Part shown: positions 48,101 to 55,672 of the stretch, piece after piece | Layout of the letters: each line of letters begins with the position of its first letter | Position numbering within the stretch: the first letter of the stretch is position 1 | The notes under the pieces: model-generated | The model's database searches: none | What the model was told of the DNA's origin: nothing | The model's input: only the letters and a program-made list of their open reading frames with translations | Translations under genes and position numbers: made by a program | Source of the DNA: an uncultured Bacteroidales bacterium | GTDB lineage: Bacteria; Bacteroidota; Bacteroidia; Bacteroidales; UBA932 | Assembly: GCA_944323245.1 (NCBI GenBank) | Contig: CALURT010000002.1 | Span: forward strand, 62,001 to 126,000 | Reading direction: 5' to 3' | Length of the DNA stretch: 64,000 nt

Positions 48101-48502
48101 CGAATTTGCCGACGATGCGAAAAGGACCTGCGCCCTTTCCCGCGGATCGGAAAGATCCGCCACGGAGACACTCGATCGCTCCTGACAGTCAGGCAGGACA
48201 CCGAAGTCGAAAATTTTCACTTTCTCCACCGGTACTGATACGGGAGAGCTTCCATAGAGGTCTTGTAACTCCTGCATTTCCGGCTGCGGAGACACCATGA
48301 CGGGCGACAGACTCGAATTGGTCTGCCTTTGGATACGGTTTCCCGCCCCGTCATACATATACCTTGTAAATCTCGACATCCTGACAAGGGAGTCGAGGGA
48401 CGGAGACGATGCCGTCCTTGCCGGTATTACCTGGGAAACGCCGCTGAGCGCCGTCACGGACAGCGTCAGGAGCAGAACAATGATTTTTCCGAAATTCTTC
48501 AT
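42113..48502 (-). CDS. Secreted Rhs/YD-repeat polymorphic toxin with C-terminal GIY-YIG nuclease-like tip
   Basis: 2129 residues. Signal peptide at about 1-23 (IIVLLLTLSVTALSG). SpvB/TcdB-N-like segment at about 155-200 (GFRLTPQVGLVYSSHSGQGP). VCBS/FG-GAP-like calcium-binding loops DIDADGTDE, DIDGDGMTE, DLNGDGYQE, DLDRDGLAD at about 526-760. YD repeats at about 1270-1740, then the Rhs core (FGLINMNARLYDPLLGRFVS, PDPFVQ, RYLYGLNNPFSYVDESGEF). Asp1832 of DESGE marks the usual tip boundary. After a Gly/Ala-rich linker the last 100 residues hold YSVYKG (2037-2042), KYVGMT (2051-2056), Arg2063, His2067 and Glu2095, the order of GIY-YIG nucleases. The tip is AT-rich compared with the body. Confidence 0.88.
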   Translation of the reverse strand: MKNFGKIIVLLLTLSVTALSGVSQVIPARTASSPSLDSLVRMSRFTRYMYDGAGNRIQRQTNSSLSPVMVSPQPEMQELQDLYGSSPVSVPVEKVKIFDFGVLPDCQERSSVSVADLSDPRERAQVLFASSANSEIADIDTSLSVGKIPVTEDVTATGARVYSVSIATAAGFRLTPQVGLVYSSHSGQGPAGYGWNISGLSAVTVTGKSLFYHGETAPATVGDDETVYSLDGKPMLAITESEYYPQGFDLQPAGENTVLKKHVDENGTVTHFTALYPDGIKAVFGFPDNTEAGYMFPITECSDVFGNKVEFEYLPYGTSSGNKYYISSIKYGFDGAGNPAGVISFEYSSVSGYPVEYFAGIPTQHKYLLRSVTSSDGDAEIVKYSLTHELQGGDCLLTRISSISENEELNPLQFVYGDPDTPSSGTFSPVDTVALPQLFEIGRENFIFRSGKLVPGNYGDAMVALPNYSTYAKVAEQWNSTHTERYYKYGSTYDANQIILVYPTLNGKSSLQTITADVEFQGIEVMDIDADGTDEIIKLNFAGCVNNQAKLKITIYEYSGTSLRVRNTFTVSVTGVIPDGFYTNPIERFFWYGNFKGDGTVQLVSMNASRTYRGNYTPSKAAVIDLNTGQRLSENNLFDINTRSNTNSVFSYDIDGDGMTELCHANYTGMDVYKLSGNTFIKDRTIPGFDVYDLPGYSDTLSQIHLTDLNGDGYQEIVRRTGRAAAVFTFTGDEFTRSELTLSGAFSPGDRYAFYDLDRDGLADLVHASGSNYYFTLNDAGIIDYTKRKTTSIHYDDKIEFLPFNTIDNKSLGNFITVSGDEIFVYDFTRDRRKDRLVTMFSDSHGKVTVNDYADISLSSADIYGYDSLRTYGSGFARRNYPLYVLRGFNTYGSSDISTDNRLRSVKFMYYDAVFGRSGLGFCGFGKVRQYDYVVHVWNDIVTETEFDPEHFGVTKEVLRYYVRTPENLIYEQTDSYDFSDKFRPLLKQTLRYDLLTGERYFYSYQYGKYGLPYIVTLGRPVGLRAIWQEVTTYTFSHTVSDTLYRLGTVVKEDFRKTKDGAPASWNEVRTYQYDSRFLPVKETCSTGRRTPYSADLARVYDKVWTYDSFGNPLSEKQAVYNSTAYVGDTYTYGNDGRFMLTHTDALGLTETYGNYNKFGKPETVTDSKNRTTTHSYDNWGNLLCTAYPDGTKDSVSVQWGGAGVYTVSNIRSGQPETRVHYDAADRELRRGKKRYDGTWVWSDTEYDVINGKVSRESYPYREDSTKIWINHGYDIYGRITSTWKQGTGYLSSYSYGNLYESETTGGITTETHYNIDGTVDEVVDNGISIQYYYNPVGALCDSVVCGDRTIAFEYDRYGNRYSITDPSAGRQTDTTAYLPSGASVTTHINPNGKIIVYTDSLGRTTKTDRTGEFVTEYFYDDYGLLMSEISSNGTSVTYSYDAFDRVSSVTDSVPDGKWLRKDYTYGADGNVSTIKYTSQDGEIDTEHYLYANGHNVAVLLAGGQTVWRLTSENEFGQPLSGITGEVTRTYAYSEDGNPTERSMGTVQAFGYVFDALKGNLMSRTDLNRSSTESFTYDTDNRLSSFSGKEVQYHENGGISYIEGVGSMFYTGDKVSSILTEDETLIPDRRQTISYTCYSRPSVLSEGGRSAAFTYNGSGDRVRMLVTEDLDTLFTRYYIGDNYEIDVEDGTVTQRLYAGGTAYSAPMVLVKEGNGSWIPYNIGRDYLGSITHIATVDGILVAEYSYDPWGRLRNPETLVPYKPGEEPELMLGRGFGGHEHLTWFGLINMNARLYDPLLGRFVSPDPFVQMTERAANFNRYLYGLNNPFSYVDESGEFWWLIAGAIGGIVNMISTWDSCDGFWEHAAAFGIGFAGGAVVAATGGAVLATAAVGMVSSAAISATNDIIAQTGHNFKGIQNVNWGQVGINAAVSGVSGLFGSIGGFTATKIAGKILPINGINSPVLTSLIVSPISSGAGHIAAGTVAGILHGEFAIDAFNNSLKGIGKSVIMGTTVGVASTIGISYANHINPWTGENIPYSVYKGKDPDTTEVKYVGMTKRNPEMRFVEHRHSNTPKSNLLYRTYRTHMNYEQARVLEQTLINRYGLDNLYNKINSINPKYWGIYHIKYPKK

Positions 48503-48539
48503 GGCACCTGTTATCGGATTATGTAGTTGACCAATGCCG

Positions 48540-48559
48540 GAGGGTCACCCTCAAATATA
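48540..48559 (-). promoter_or_regulatory. rhs promoter with adjacent palindrome
   Basis: TATATTTG on the minus strand (48552-48559) is a perfect -7 box, 50 bases before the rhs start. Next to it, at the expected transcription start, is the 13-base palindrome GAGGGTCACCCTC (48540-48552), a possible operator. Confidence 0.5.
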
Positions 48560-48580
48560 CGAAATTCCGTATGAAAGGAC

Positions 48581-48614
48581 AAAAAAAGAGGGAAGATCCG
48601 AAAATCTTCCCTCT
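48581..48614 (-). terminator. Terminator of the ferredoxin gene
   Basis: On the minus strand AGAGGGAAGAT/ATCTTCCCTCT (11 bp, six-base loop) is followed by a run of T. It lies 28 bases after the ferredoxin stop and insulates rhs. Confidence 0.85.
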
Positions 48615-48641
48615 CAGTTCCGTTCTCTGTGATGTGCCGGA

Positions 48642-48812
48642 TTATTCTGCAGGAGAAATAGCTCCCATAGGGCATGCGTCAGCGCATGTACCGCAATCCA
48701 CGCAGAGATTCGGGTCAATCTTGTAGATATCGCCCTCGATGATGGCATCTGAAGGGCAGGCGCTCTTGCAGGTTCCGCAAGCTACGCAATCATCTGAAAT
48801 TTTGTAAGCCAT
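48642..48812 (-). CDS. 2[4Fe-4S] ferredoxin
   Basis: 56 residues. Two clusters are formed by the motifs CVACGTCKSACPSDAI and CVDCGTCADACPMGAI. The ATG at 48812 gives the normal MAYKISDDC start; the earlier in-frame codons lie in the leader. It is a low-potential electron carrier. Promoter box TATTTTTG at 48837-48844 (minus), terminator at 48581-48614. Confidence 0.95.
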   Translation of the reverse strand: MAYKISDDCVACGTCKSACPSDAIIEGDIYKIDPNLCVDCGTCADACPMGAISPAE

Positions 48813-48836
48813 ATTCGTTGATTTTAATGTTGGTTT

Positions 48837-48844
48837 CAAAAATA
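48837..48844 (-). promoter_or_regulatory. -7 box TATTTTTG for the ferredoxin gene
   Basis: Perfect TAnnTTTG match on the minus strand, 25 bases before the ATG. Confidence 0.45.
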
Positions 48845-48925
48845 TCCGGACAAATTTATCCTATAATTTTCAAATTTCAAACAATACAGGGGCAGAATCA
48901 TGCACCACAAGTGCAAGTTTTATTT

Positions 48926-48933
48926 TATCTTTG
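48926..48933 (+). promoter_or_regulatory. -7 box TATCTTTG for the DUF1573 gene
   Basis: TAnnTTTG match. It contains the TTG at 48931 that could otherwise be read as a start codon, so the true start must be further down, at 48955. Confidence 0.5.
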
Positions 48934-48954
48934 CAGTTCCAATTCGAATTGAAA

Positions 48955-50133
48955 ATGAAGAAAATCTTTATTATAACGCTCTGTGCGGCATCCTCCATGG
49001 TGCTTTTCACTTCGGGATGCTCTTGCCGCAACTCCGGCGGCAATCCGGCGTCGGCCGCCGAAACCGTATCTGCAGAAAACTCCCCCGCAACCGATGTCAA
49101 GGCAGAGCCGGCATATCAGGAAAAACTCGGAACGATAGAATTCGACAAGACGGTTCACAATTTCGGAGACGTAATGCTTTCCGACGGCCCGCTCAGCTGT
49201 ACGTTCACGCTGAAAAACAGCGGAGAAAAGCCGGCCGTCATATATAACGTGGTCACTTCCTGCGGCTGCACCGACGTGAAATGGACACAGGAACCGATTC
49301 TTGAAGGCAAGACCGGCACAATTTCGGTCACCTACTCCAACGACGAAGGCCCCTACCCTTTCGACAAGGCCATTACAGCGTATATTTCAGGGGTTGACAG
49401 GCCCGTGATACTCAGGCTCCGGGGCATCAGCCATGACAGGAAACTCAGTTTGGAGGAAATGTATCCTATAAAAATCGGGAACTCATTGGGAATCAAGGCC
49501 CTCGACCTGAAATGCGGAAACATCGAACAAGGCGGACGCAGGAGCGACGAAGTGAATATCGCCAACCTCTCGGACAGACCTGTCGAAGTCTCCTTTACCG
49601 GAGTGTCCGATTTCCTGTCATTGCAAGTATCCCCGAATCCGATACCTGCACGTCAGACGGCCCGCCTCGTATTCACCGTGACGGCCGACAAAAGCATTTA
49701 CGGCAAGAATCTCTATTATGCCACACCCGTGGCGGACGGCAAGAAGACCGACAGCAGGCTCAGCGTCTATGCCTTCACCAAAGAGAATTTCAGCGGGATG
49801 ACGGAAGCCGAACGCAGGTCCGGACCAAGACCCATATTCACCACCAACACGTTTTCTGCAGGCAAGATAAAGGCAGGGACCGTCGTGGATGCCGAATTCG
49901 TATTCAGCAACGCCGGAGCATCCGATCTGAAAATATATAAGATAGATGTGGACAATGCACAGGCTTCCGCTATTCCTGCGGCTCCTGTCAAACCGGGCAC
50001 GAAAGGCTCGGTAAAGGTAAAATTGGACACATCTGGGCTGCCGGAAGGTGAAATGCTCGTGACATGCACGCTTACCACCAATTCACCGGCACGTCCGATC
50101 ATCAATCTTTTCATCGCCGGCTGGATAGAATAA
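48955..50133 (+). CDS. DUF1573-domain lipoprotein
   Basis: 392 residues from ATG 48955. Lipobox LFTSGC. The DUF1573 domain (Ig-like fold) spans about residues 55-150: FDKTVHNFGDVMLSDGPLSC, TFTLKNSGEKP, VVTSCGCTDVKW. At least two further related Ig-like repeats follow (EVNIANLSDRPVEVSFTG; VDAEFVFSNAGASDLKIYKI). Function unknown; the fold suggests binding at the cell surface or periplasm. It ends ten bases before the metal-exporter-like gene. Confidence 0.85.
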   Translation: MKKIFIITLCAASSMVLFTSGCSCRNSGGNPASAAETVSAENSPATDVKAEPAYQEKLGTIEFDKTVHNFGDVMLSDGPLSCTFTLKNSGEKPAVIYNVVTSCGCTDVKWTQEPILEGKTGTISVTYSNDEGPYPFDKAITAYISGVDRPVILRLRGISHDRKLSLEEMYPIKIGNSLGIKALDLKCGNIEQGGRRSDEVNIANLSDRPVEVSFTGVSDFLSLQVSPNPIPARQTARLVFTVTADKSIYGKNLYYATPVADGKKTDSRLSVYAFTKENFSGMTEAERRSGPRPIFTTNTFSAGKIKAGTVVDAEFVFSNAGASDLKIYKIDVDNAQASAIPAAPVKPGTKGSVKVKLDTSGLPEGEMLVTCTLTTNSPARPIINLFIAGWIE

Positions 50134-50143
50134 CTTCCCTACC

Positions 50144-51220
50144 ATGTTCCTTCATCTGCTTACCGACGTTCTGCGCAACTCGATACTCATCACGGGCCTC
50201 GTCATCGTGATGATGATGCTCATAGAGTCCCTCAACATCGAATCCCGGGGAATGTTTTTCTCCGGACTCCGCAAGACGAAGATCGGACAGGTAGTGTTTT
50301 CTGCCTTTCTCGGCATGATTCCGGGATGTATGGGAGGCTTCGCCGCCGTATCGCTTTACACACACAGGATGATAAGTTTCGGAGCACTGATAGCCATGAT
50401 GATAGCATCCTCCGGAGACGAGGCCTTCATGATAATCGCCATGGTGCCTGACAAGGCAGTGCAGATTTTCCTGATACTTTTCGCTATAGCTGTGGCCTTC
50501 GGCCTTGTTACGGATATGATTGAAAGCCGGATCAGAAAAAACAGGGAAATGCCGGATGAAACTGCCGATGTCAAATGTACGGACGGCTACGAAGTACACG
50601 AGGAAGCCGACAGGACAAGGACGTTTTCATGGCTGAGGGTGTGGCTGTTCCTCGGAGTGGTCGTATTCATTGCCGCCTTGGTGACCGGGACCCTTGACCA
50701 CGGACATGCAGCAGCACAGGGCGCTCCAGGGAAGCAGGACTTCGCCATCAATCTTCTCGACGAGACATGGATGCAGTATCTGTTCGCAGGACTGAGCCTT
50801 ATAGTTCTCGGCTGCCTTGTATTCGCATCCGACCATTTCGTCAAGGAACACCTGTGGCATCACATCGTAAAAAAACACCTTCCCGGCATATTCTGCTGGA
50901 CATTCGGCGTATTGCTGTTCGTCAGCGTCGGACTGCACTATATCGACATCAGCGGATGGATAAGCAGCAATACAGTACTGATGATACTGCTTGCGGCTGC
51001 AGTAGGAATCATTCCAGAATCCGGACCTCATCTGATATTCGTCACCCTCTATGCAGGAGGTCTCGTCCCTCTTCCGGTCCTGCTTGCAAGTTCGGTGTCA
51101 CAGGACGGTCATTCCACCATTCCACTCCTTGCTGAAAGCAAAAAGAGCTTCGTCAAGGCGAAGCTCATAAATTTTGCAGTTGCGCTCCTCATCGGATACG
51201 GAAGCATGCTTTTTGTCTGA
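50144..51220 (+). CDS. Putative 10-TM metal exporter (ArsP_2-like)
   Basis: 358 residues with about ten hydrophobic segments and a His/charged loop in the middle (TRTFSWLRVW, DHGHAAAQGAPGK). Conserved segments GMIPGCMGGFAAVSLY, MIASSGDEAFMIIAMVP and GIIPESGPHLIFVTLY are typical of the ArsP_2 family of putative manganese or heavy-metal exporters, with two inverted PxSG/PG repeats. The substrate is not shown. It probably shares an mRNA with the DUF1573 gene. Confidence 0.8.
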   Translation: MFLHLLTDVLRNSILITGLVIVMMMLIESLNIESRGMFFSGLRKTKIGQVVFSAFLGMIPGCMGGFAAVSLYTHRMISFGALIAMMIASSGDEAFMIIAMVPDKAVQIFLILFAIAVAFGLVTDMIESRIRKNREMPDETADVKCTDGYEVHEEADRTRTFSWLRVWLFLGVVVFIAALVTGTLDHGHAAAQGAPGKQDFAINLLDETWMQYLFAGLSLIVLGCLVFASDHFVKEHLWHHIVKKHLPGIFCWTFGVLLFVSVGLHYIDISGWISSNTVLMILLAAAVGIIPESGPHLIFVTLYAGGLVPLPVLLASSVSQDGHSTIPLLAESKKSFVKAKLINFAVALLIGYGSMLFV

Positions 51221-51250
51221 CAACAGGTTACCTGTAAAGTAGTACCCCGG

Positions 51251-52831
51251 TTACTCGTAAAGCAGCTCGAACTCATCCACGAGCAAGGTACTGCCTACGC
51301 CTCCCGTAAAATAATCACCGTATTTGCTTGCACAGATTGTGATTACGATATATTTCGGTTTCCTCGTCATGTCCCTGTATTCGAGATCTATGGAAATTTC
51401 CCTGTATTCAGCAACGGTTTCTCCGGTCTCCATTTTGCCGTAGGCAATGATGTGCGGATCATTGTCGAAATCCACAAAGACACCTGCGCTCGTATTGATT
51501 TCAAACGGGGCATTCCAATCCGTAAGCAGAATCTGCACCTGGCAAGTATCTGTCTTGCCTATCAAATACTTATGCTCTTCGTCGGACTTGTTGATCGCTG
51601 CCGGAGAATACTTGAAATACCCTTTCAGGCCAGACGGTCTCGAATCAAAGGCCACACCCCAGTCTATCAATGCTCCCAATCCTGCCAGCTTTTTGAATTT
51701 GCCCGTGTACATGTTGCCGGCAGCAAGCAGTCCGAATGCAGTTGAACTTTTCAGTGAAGCGGCCTGCTTTCCGTCACCGGAAACATATACGTCCGATGTA
51801 GGTGTGGTAGGGAAAACGCTCAGGATTTCCGTTCCCTTGTTCGCCGAGTCCCAGATGAAATTGTCGGCACTTTCGTTCGGGAACCACGTTTTTCCTGTCT
51901 GATACCATTTGTCAAAACCCATGTTAGGGAGCTGTGCCGCAGATTCCGTCTCGAACACATATTCTTCGGAAACGACATCCCCGTCGACAAGTCTCAGAAC
52001 ATATTCCGATGCCGGAACCAAACCGGAGATTTCTGCGGAAACAGTCAATCCGTCCGTCACCACGTCCTTGCAATCTGTCCAACTTCCGGCCGACGAAAGT
52101 CTGTACTGGAAATACGGGCTGTCCTCTCCGTCCGCCATGGCTTCCACGTTTACCTTATGCGTCCATGCGTTGGCAAGGGTTATTGTCGGCTCTATCGTGA
52201 CGAGAGAGACTTTCAGACCCCATTCTACCTGCTCTCCTCCGTATTCCAGCACGAAATATCTCGTACTGCTGCAATCCAATACCAACGGGAACGAATTTAC
52301 AGGGACTATGCGCTCACCTTCCCTGTATCCGAGAAGCACGGCCCCGTCCGGTTCCAATTTCAAGTCATTGATTTCTATCGCCGAAATATCCTCCTTGTCG
52401 GAAACCTGTACGCTGACCATTCTCTCTGCAAGGTCGAATTCGGCTTCCCCCAACTGCTTCGAGCAATGCAGATAACGGTCTACCGGCACTATCGCCGAAA
52501 TTGTCCATTCATAGTCCTGATACGTCCTGAGCAGGATTTTTTTTGCCGAAGACAGATTAATTATGTCGCCGGCACGCAGATCCTCGCAGGTGGCAGCTTC
52601 GGTATATTCGAATTTCGTCACTTTCAGATTCGAGACATCCGCCGTCTCCGAAAGCACCACATCAACCCTCCTCGAATTTTCGTCAATGGAGACGGAAACC
52701 TGTCCTTCCACCTCGAATGCCGTTATGGAAGCTATGATTCTCGGATAAGCCATGTCGTTCTCCACAAGGCATGACACGGCCGACATCATTACAAGAACCG
52801 CTGACAATATATTGAATGCCGATTTCATCAT
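51251..52831 (-). CDS. PCMD-domain surface lipoprotein
   Basis: 526 residues with lipobox MSAVSC. The N-terminal half has DUF-type beta strands (ITAFEVEGQVSVSIDENSRR; ISAIEINDLKLEPDGAVLLG) and a short Ig/fibronectin-like section (SGLVPASEYVLRLVDG). The C-terminal 240 residues (MGFDKWYQTGKTWFPNESAD, FKKLAGLGALIDWGVAFDSR, PSGLKGYFKYSP) match the putative carbohydrate metabolism domain PF13201, a jelly-roll often found in surface glycan-binding lipoproteins. Its start overlaps the stop of the barrel gene upstream. Confidence 0.8.
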   Translation of the reverse strand: MMKSAFNILSAVLVMMSAVSCLVENDMAYPRIIASITAFEVEGQVSVSIDENSRRVDVVLSETADVSNLKVTKFEYTEAATCEDLRAGDIINLSSAKKILLRTYQDYEWTISAIVPVDRYLHCSKQLGEAEFDLAERMVSVQVSDKEDISAIEINDLKLEPDGAVLLGYREGERIVPVNSFPLVLDCSSTRYFVLEYGGEQVEWGLKVSLVTIEPTITLANAWTHKVNVEAMADGEDSPYFQYRLSSAGSWTDCKDVVTDGLTVSAEISGLVPASEYVLRLVDGDVVSEEYVFETESAAQLPNMGFDKWYQTGKTWFPNESADNFIWDSANKGTEILSVFPTTPTSDVYVSGDGKQAASLKSSTAFGLLAAGNMYTGKFKKLAGLGALIDWGVAFDSRPSGLKGYFKYSPAAINKSDEEHKYLIGKTDTCQVQILLTDWNAPFEINTSAGVFVDFDNDPHIIAYGKMETGETVAEYREISIDLEYRDMTRKPKYIVITICASKYGDYFTGGVGSTLLVDEFELLYE

Positions 52832-53667
52832 TTCCTGTCAGATTTGAATTTGATATTGCTTGTAGGAATATAGAACGACAGTCCGAAGCCTATCGACAGC
52901 AGATTGACCTTGAAATTCGCCCCGCTGTTTTCCATTTCGCTTCTCTCCACCTGATTGGTAAGCTGCACCACCTTCTGGTAGTTGAATCCGAGAAGGCCGA
53001 CAGAAATCTCGAAAGCCACCTCATTGGTAATGAAGGCTGCGATTCCCGGGACAAGACCGAGTTCGAAATTGTAGATGTCCTGATATGTCCCGACATTCTC
53101 GTTTTCCACAATCTTGTAGGTCTTGGCCTGCCCGTAGCCTCCCGTGGCCCTGACCTCAGTAAACATGGCGAACCGCCTGCTGTTTCCGAACGGAATATAG
53201 TTCCGGAGCATTATGGAACCTGTGTACGTATGCTTGAAATACCTGAACCCCTGAAGCGAAAAATTCATATCGTTCATGAGTGACAGGCTTGCGTTGTCAA
53301 GACCGAGAGACGCCCTGTTGTAATCAAACCTGGCGCCCACGGCAAGATTGTCAGCTAAAAAATAGGATGCGAACGGAGAAATCCCGAAAGACATCATATT
53401 GCCGTGAACATCCTGTATCAATGAAAACAGGGCGGAATATCCGGCATCACCCAAGCCGTTGCCGAGACTGTATGTATTGTAGGAAACCGACACGCCGGCC
53501 CCTACCGTTCCCTTAGGTATGAAGCAGGAAGATTTCCGGCTGATACCTCTGTCGAAAGGTTCTCTGTCCGTTTCTTTCCCGACATTCTTCTTCCCGTTGG
53601 CGAACGCCGACGACGCCATGACCGCTGCCGCCGACATCATAAGGAATAATGCTATAACTCTTTTCAT
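52828..53667 (-). CDS. Outer-membrane beta-barrel protein
   Basis: 279 residues, signal peptide about 1-23 (SAAAVMASSAFA). After a polar linker, repeated amphipathic strands (TVGAGVSVSYNTYSLGNG, SFGISPFASYFLADNLAVGA, SIMLRNYIPFG, LLSIGFGLSFYIP) form a barrel. Coupled by a four-base overlap to the PCMD lipoprotein, which may be its surface partner. Promoter box TATATTTG at 53684-53691. Confidence 0.75.
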   Translation of the reverse strand: MKRVIALFLMMSAAAVMASSAFANGKKNVGKETDREPFDRGISRKSSCFIPKGTVGAGVSVSYNTYSLGNGLGDAGYSALFSLIQDVHGNMMSFGISPFASYFLADNLAVGARFDYNRASLGLDNASLSLMNDMNFSLQGFRYFKHTYTGSIMLRNYIPFGNSRRFAMFTEVRATGGYGQAKTYKIVENENVGTYQDIYNFELGLVPGIAAFITNEVAFEISVGLLGFNYQKVVQLTNQVERSEMENSGANFKVNLLSIGFGLSFYIPTSNIKFKSDRK

Positions 53668-53683
53668 ATAAAATAAATCTGCG

Positions 53684-53691
53684 CAAATATA
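53684..53691 (-). promoter_or_regulatory. -7 box TATATTTG for the barrel/PCMD operon
   Basis: Perfect TAnnTTTG match on the minus strand, 17 bases before the ATG; it is divergent from the parE box at 53713-53720. Confidence 0.5.
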
Positions 53692-53712
53692 GTGATTAGG
53701 GCGGATTTTTCT

Positions 53713-53720
53713 TATTTTTG
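53713..53720 (+). promoter_or_regulatory. -7 box TATTTTTG for parE
   Basis: TAnnTTTG match 31 bases before the ATG at 53751. A TTG inside it (53718) would otherwise appear as an in-frame start. Confidence 0.45.
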
Positions 53721-53750
53721 CAGAATATTTTGTATATAAAAGGGATTTTT

Positions 53751-55667
53751 ATGAAAGAGAACCCGGAGATGATTTCCGAATACACCGATGACAACATCAA
53801 GACCTTGGAGTGGAACAAGCACATCAGGCAAAGGGCCGGGATGTATATCGGAAACCTTGGAGGAGGGACCAATCCCGGAGACGGAATCTACATTCTTCTC
53901 AAGGAAATCATAGACAATTCCATAGATGAATTCTCCTCCGGATTCGGCAAGCAGATAAACGTGACAATCGACGGCAGGAAAGTGACCGTCAGGGACTTCG
54001 GACGAGGGATTCCGTTGGATTCCGTGGTCAAGGCCACAAGCAACCTGAACACGGGGGCGAAATTCGACAGCAAGGCATTCAAGAAATCCGTGGGCCTCAA
54101 CGGTGTGGGTACGAAAGCCGTCAACGCCCTTTCCGAGCATTTCTACATCGAATCATTCCGTGACGGGGAATCCTCTTTCGCCGAATATTCCCGCGGAGAA
54201 CTCATAAATTCCGGGAAGAAAACCGGAGTAAAGGAAAAGAACGGCACTTTCGTCGAATACACGGCCGACCCCGAACTCTTCGGCGACTTCGCCTACAAAA
54301 CGGAGTTCGTAGAGAACACCCTCAAGAATTATTCATACCTGAAAAGAGGGCTCACGCTTACCCTCAACGGCACATCGTACTCCTCCAAAAACGGACTGCT
54401 CGACCTTATCAACGAAAACATGTCGGAAGAACCCCTTTATCCTCCCATCCATCTGCAAGGCGAGGACATAGAGGTCGTAATCACGCACAACAACAGCTAC
54501 GGGGAAAACATAGCGTCGTTCGTAAACGGACAGAACACCCGAGACGGAGGTACTCACCTTGCCGCTTTCAGGGAGGCTGTAGCCAAGACTCTCAAGGAAT
54601 TCTACAAGAAGGACTATGCTCCCGAGGACATCAGACAGGGCATAGTCGGAGCCATCAGCATAGGGATTCAGGAACCGAAATTCGAATCGCAGACCAAAAT
54701 CAAATTGGGTTCCATCTACATGTGGGAGGAACCGGTAAAGGACGAAAACGGCAACGTCACCATTGACCGCGGGCCGACCATCAGGAGTTTCGTCAACGAC
54801 TTCATAAAGACCAATCTTGACAACTACCTTCACATCCACAAGGACGTCGCTGCCGCCATTCAGGAAAAAATCATCAATTCCGAACAGGAGCGCAAGGAGA
54901 TTTCCGGAATCCAGAAGAAATCCAAGGAGCGGAGCAAGAAAGCCAGCGTCTACAACAGGAAACTGCGCGACTGCAGCATACATTACAATGACAAGCTCGC
55001 AGCGAACAAACAGGGACTTGCAGAGAAATCGAGTATATTCATTACCGAGGGAGATTCGGCAAGCGGAACCATCACGCAGGCCCGCAACGCCACGACCCAG
55101 GCGGTATTCAGCCTCAGGGGAAAGCCGCTCAACTGCTACAAGGTCAGCAGGAAAAAGGTGGCTGAAAACGAGGAATTCACTCTCCTTGTCAACGCTCTCG
55201 GAATAGAGGACGACATGGCAGACCTCCGCTACAACAACATCATCGTGGCTACGGATGCCGATGACGACGGAATGCACATCAGGATGCTCGTGCTTACGTT
55301 TTTCCTCAAGTATTATCCTGATTTGGTGAGACGCGGACACGTGTACATCCTGCAGACCCCGCTTTTCAGGGTCAGGAACAAGAAAGACATCAGATACTGC
55401 TACAGCATAGAAGAGCGCGACAAGGCTGTAAAGGCGTTGAAAAACAATGTACAGATCACCCGATTCAAGGGATTGGGAGAGATTTCCGACAAGGAATTCA
55501 GGGAATTCATCGGGGACAATATCCGTTTGGACACGGTCAGTCTCGGCGATGAGGAATCGATAGCGGAGCTTCTAGAATTCTACATGGGAGACAATACCAT
55601 AGACAGACAGAATTTCATCAGACAACACCTCAAGTCCGAAGAGGAACTCGAGGATATCAATCTATAA
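53751..55667 (+). CDS. parE: DNA topoisomerase IV subunit B (ParE)
   Basis: 638 residues from ATG 53751. GHKL ATPase motifs EIIDNSIDEF, DFGRGIPLD and GLNGVGTKAVNAL; transducer domain; Toprim motifs EGDSASGTITQA and ATDADDDGMHI; C-terminal TRFKGLGEISDKEF. The form without a long GyrB insert and the wording of the motifs fit the Bacteroidetes type IV or gyrase-like B subunit. It is needed to unlink daughter chromosomes. parC does not follow; the next gene is an acyltransferase. Confidence 0.9.
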   Translation: MKENPEMISEYTDDNIKTLEWNKHIRQRAGMYIGNLGGGTNPGDGIYILLKEIIDNSIDEFSSGFGKQINVTIDGRKVTVRDFGRGIPLDSVVKATSNLNTGAKFDSKAFKKSVGLNGVGTKAVNALSEHFYIESFRDGESSFAEYSRGELINSGKKTGVKEKNGTFVEYTADPELFGDFAYKTEFVENTLKNYSYLKRGLTLTLNGTSYSSKNGLLDLINENMSEEPLYPPIHLQGEDIEVVITHNNSYGENIASFVNGQNTRDGGTHLAAFREAVAKTLKEFYKKDYAPEDIRQGIVGAISIGIQEPKFESQTKIKLGSIYMWEEPVKDENGNVTIDRGPTIRSFVNDFIKTNLDNYLHIHKDVAAAIQEKIINSEQERKEISGIQKKSKERSKKASVYNRKLRDCSIHYNDKLAANKQGLAEKSSIFITEGDSASGTITQARNATTQAVFSLRGKPLNCYKVSRKKVAENEEFTLLVNALGIEDDMADLRYNNIIVATDADDDGMHIRMLVLTFFLKYYPDLVRRGHVYILQTPLFRVRNKKDIRYCYSIEERDKAVKALKNNVQITRFKGLGEISDKEFREFIGDNIRLDTVSLGDEESIAELLEFYMGDNTIDRQNFIRQHLKSEEELEDINL

Positions 55668-55672
55668 GTTTT

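Noticed and set aside
54333..55340. Long open frame on the minus strand opposite parE
   Set aside because: It is the mirror of a strongly conserved gene in a codon phase that keeps stops rare. Its translation has no domain pattern and is unlikely to be coding.
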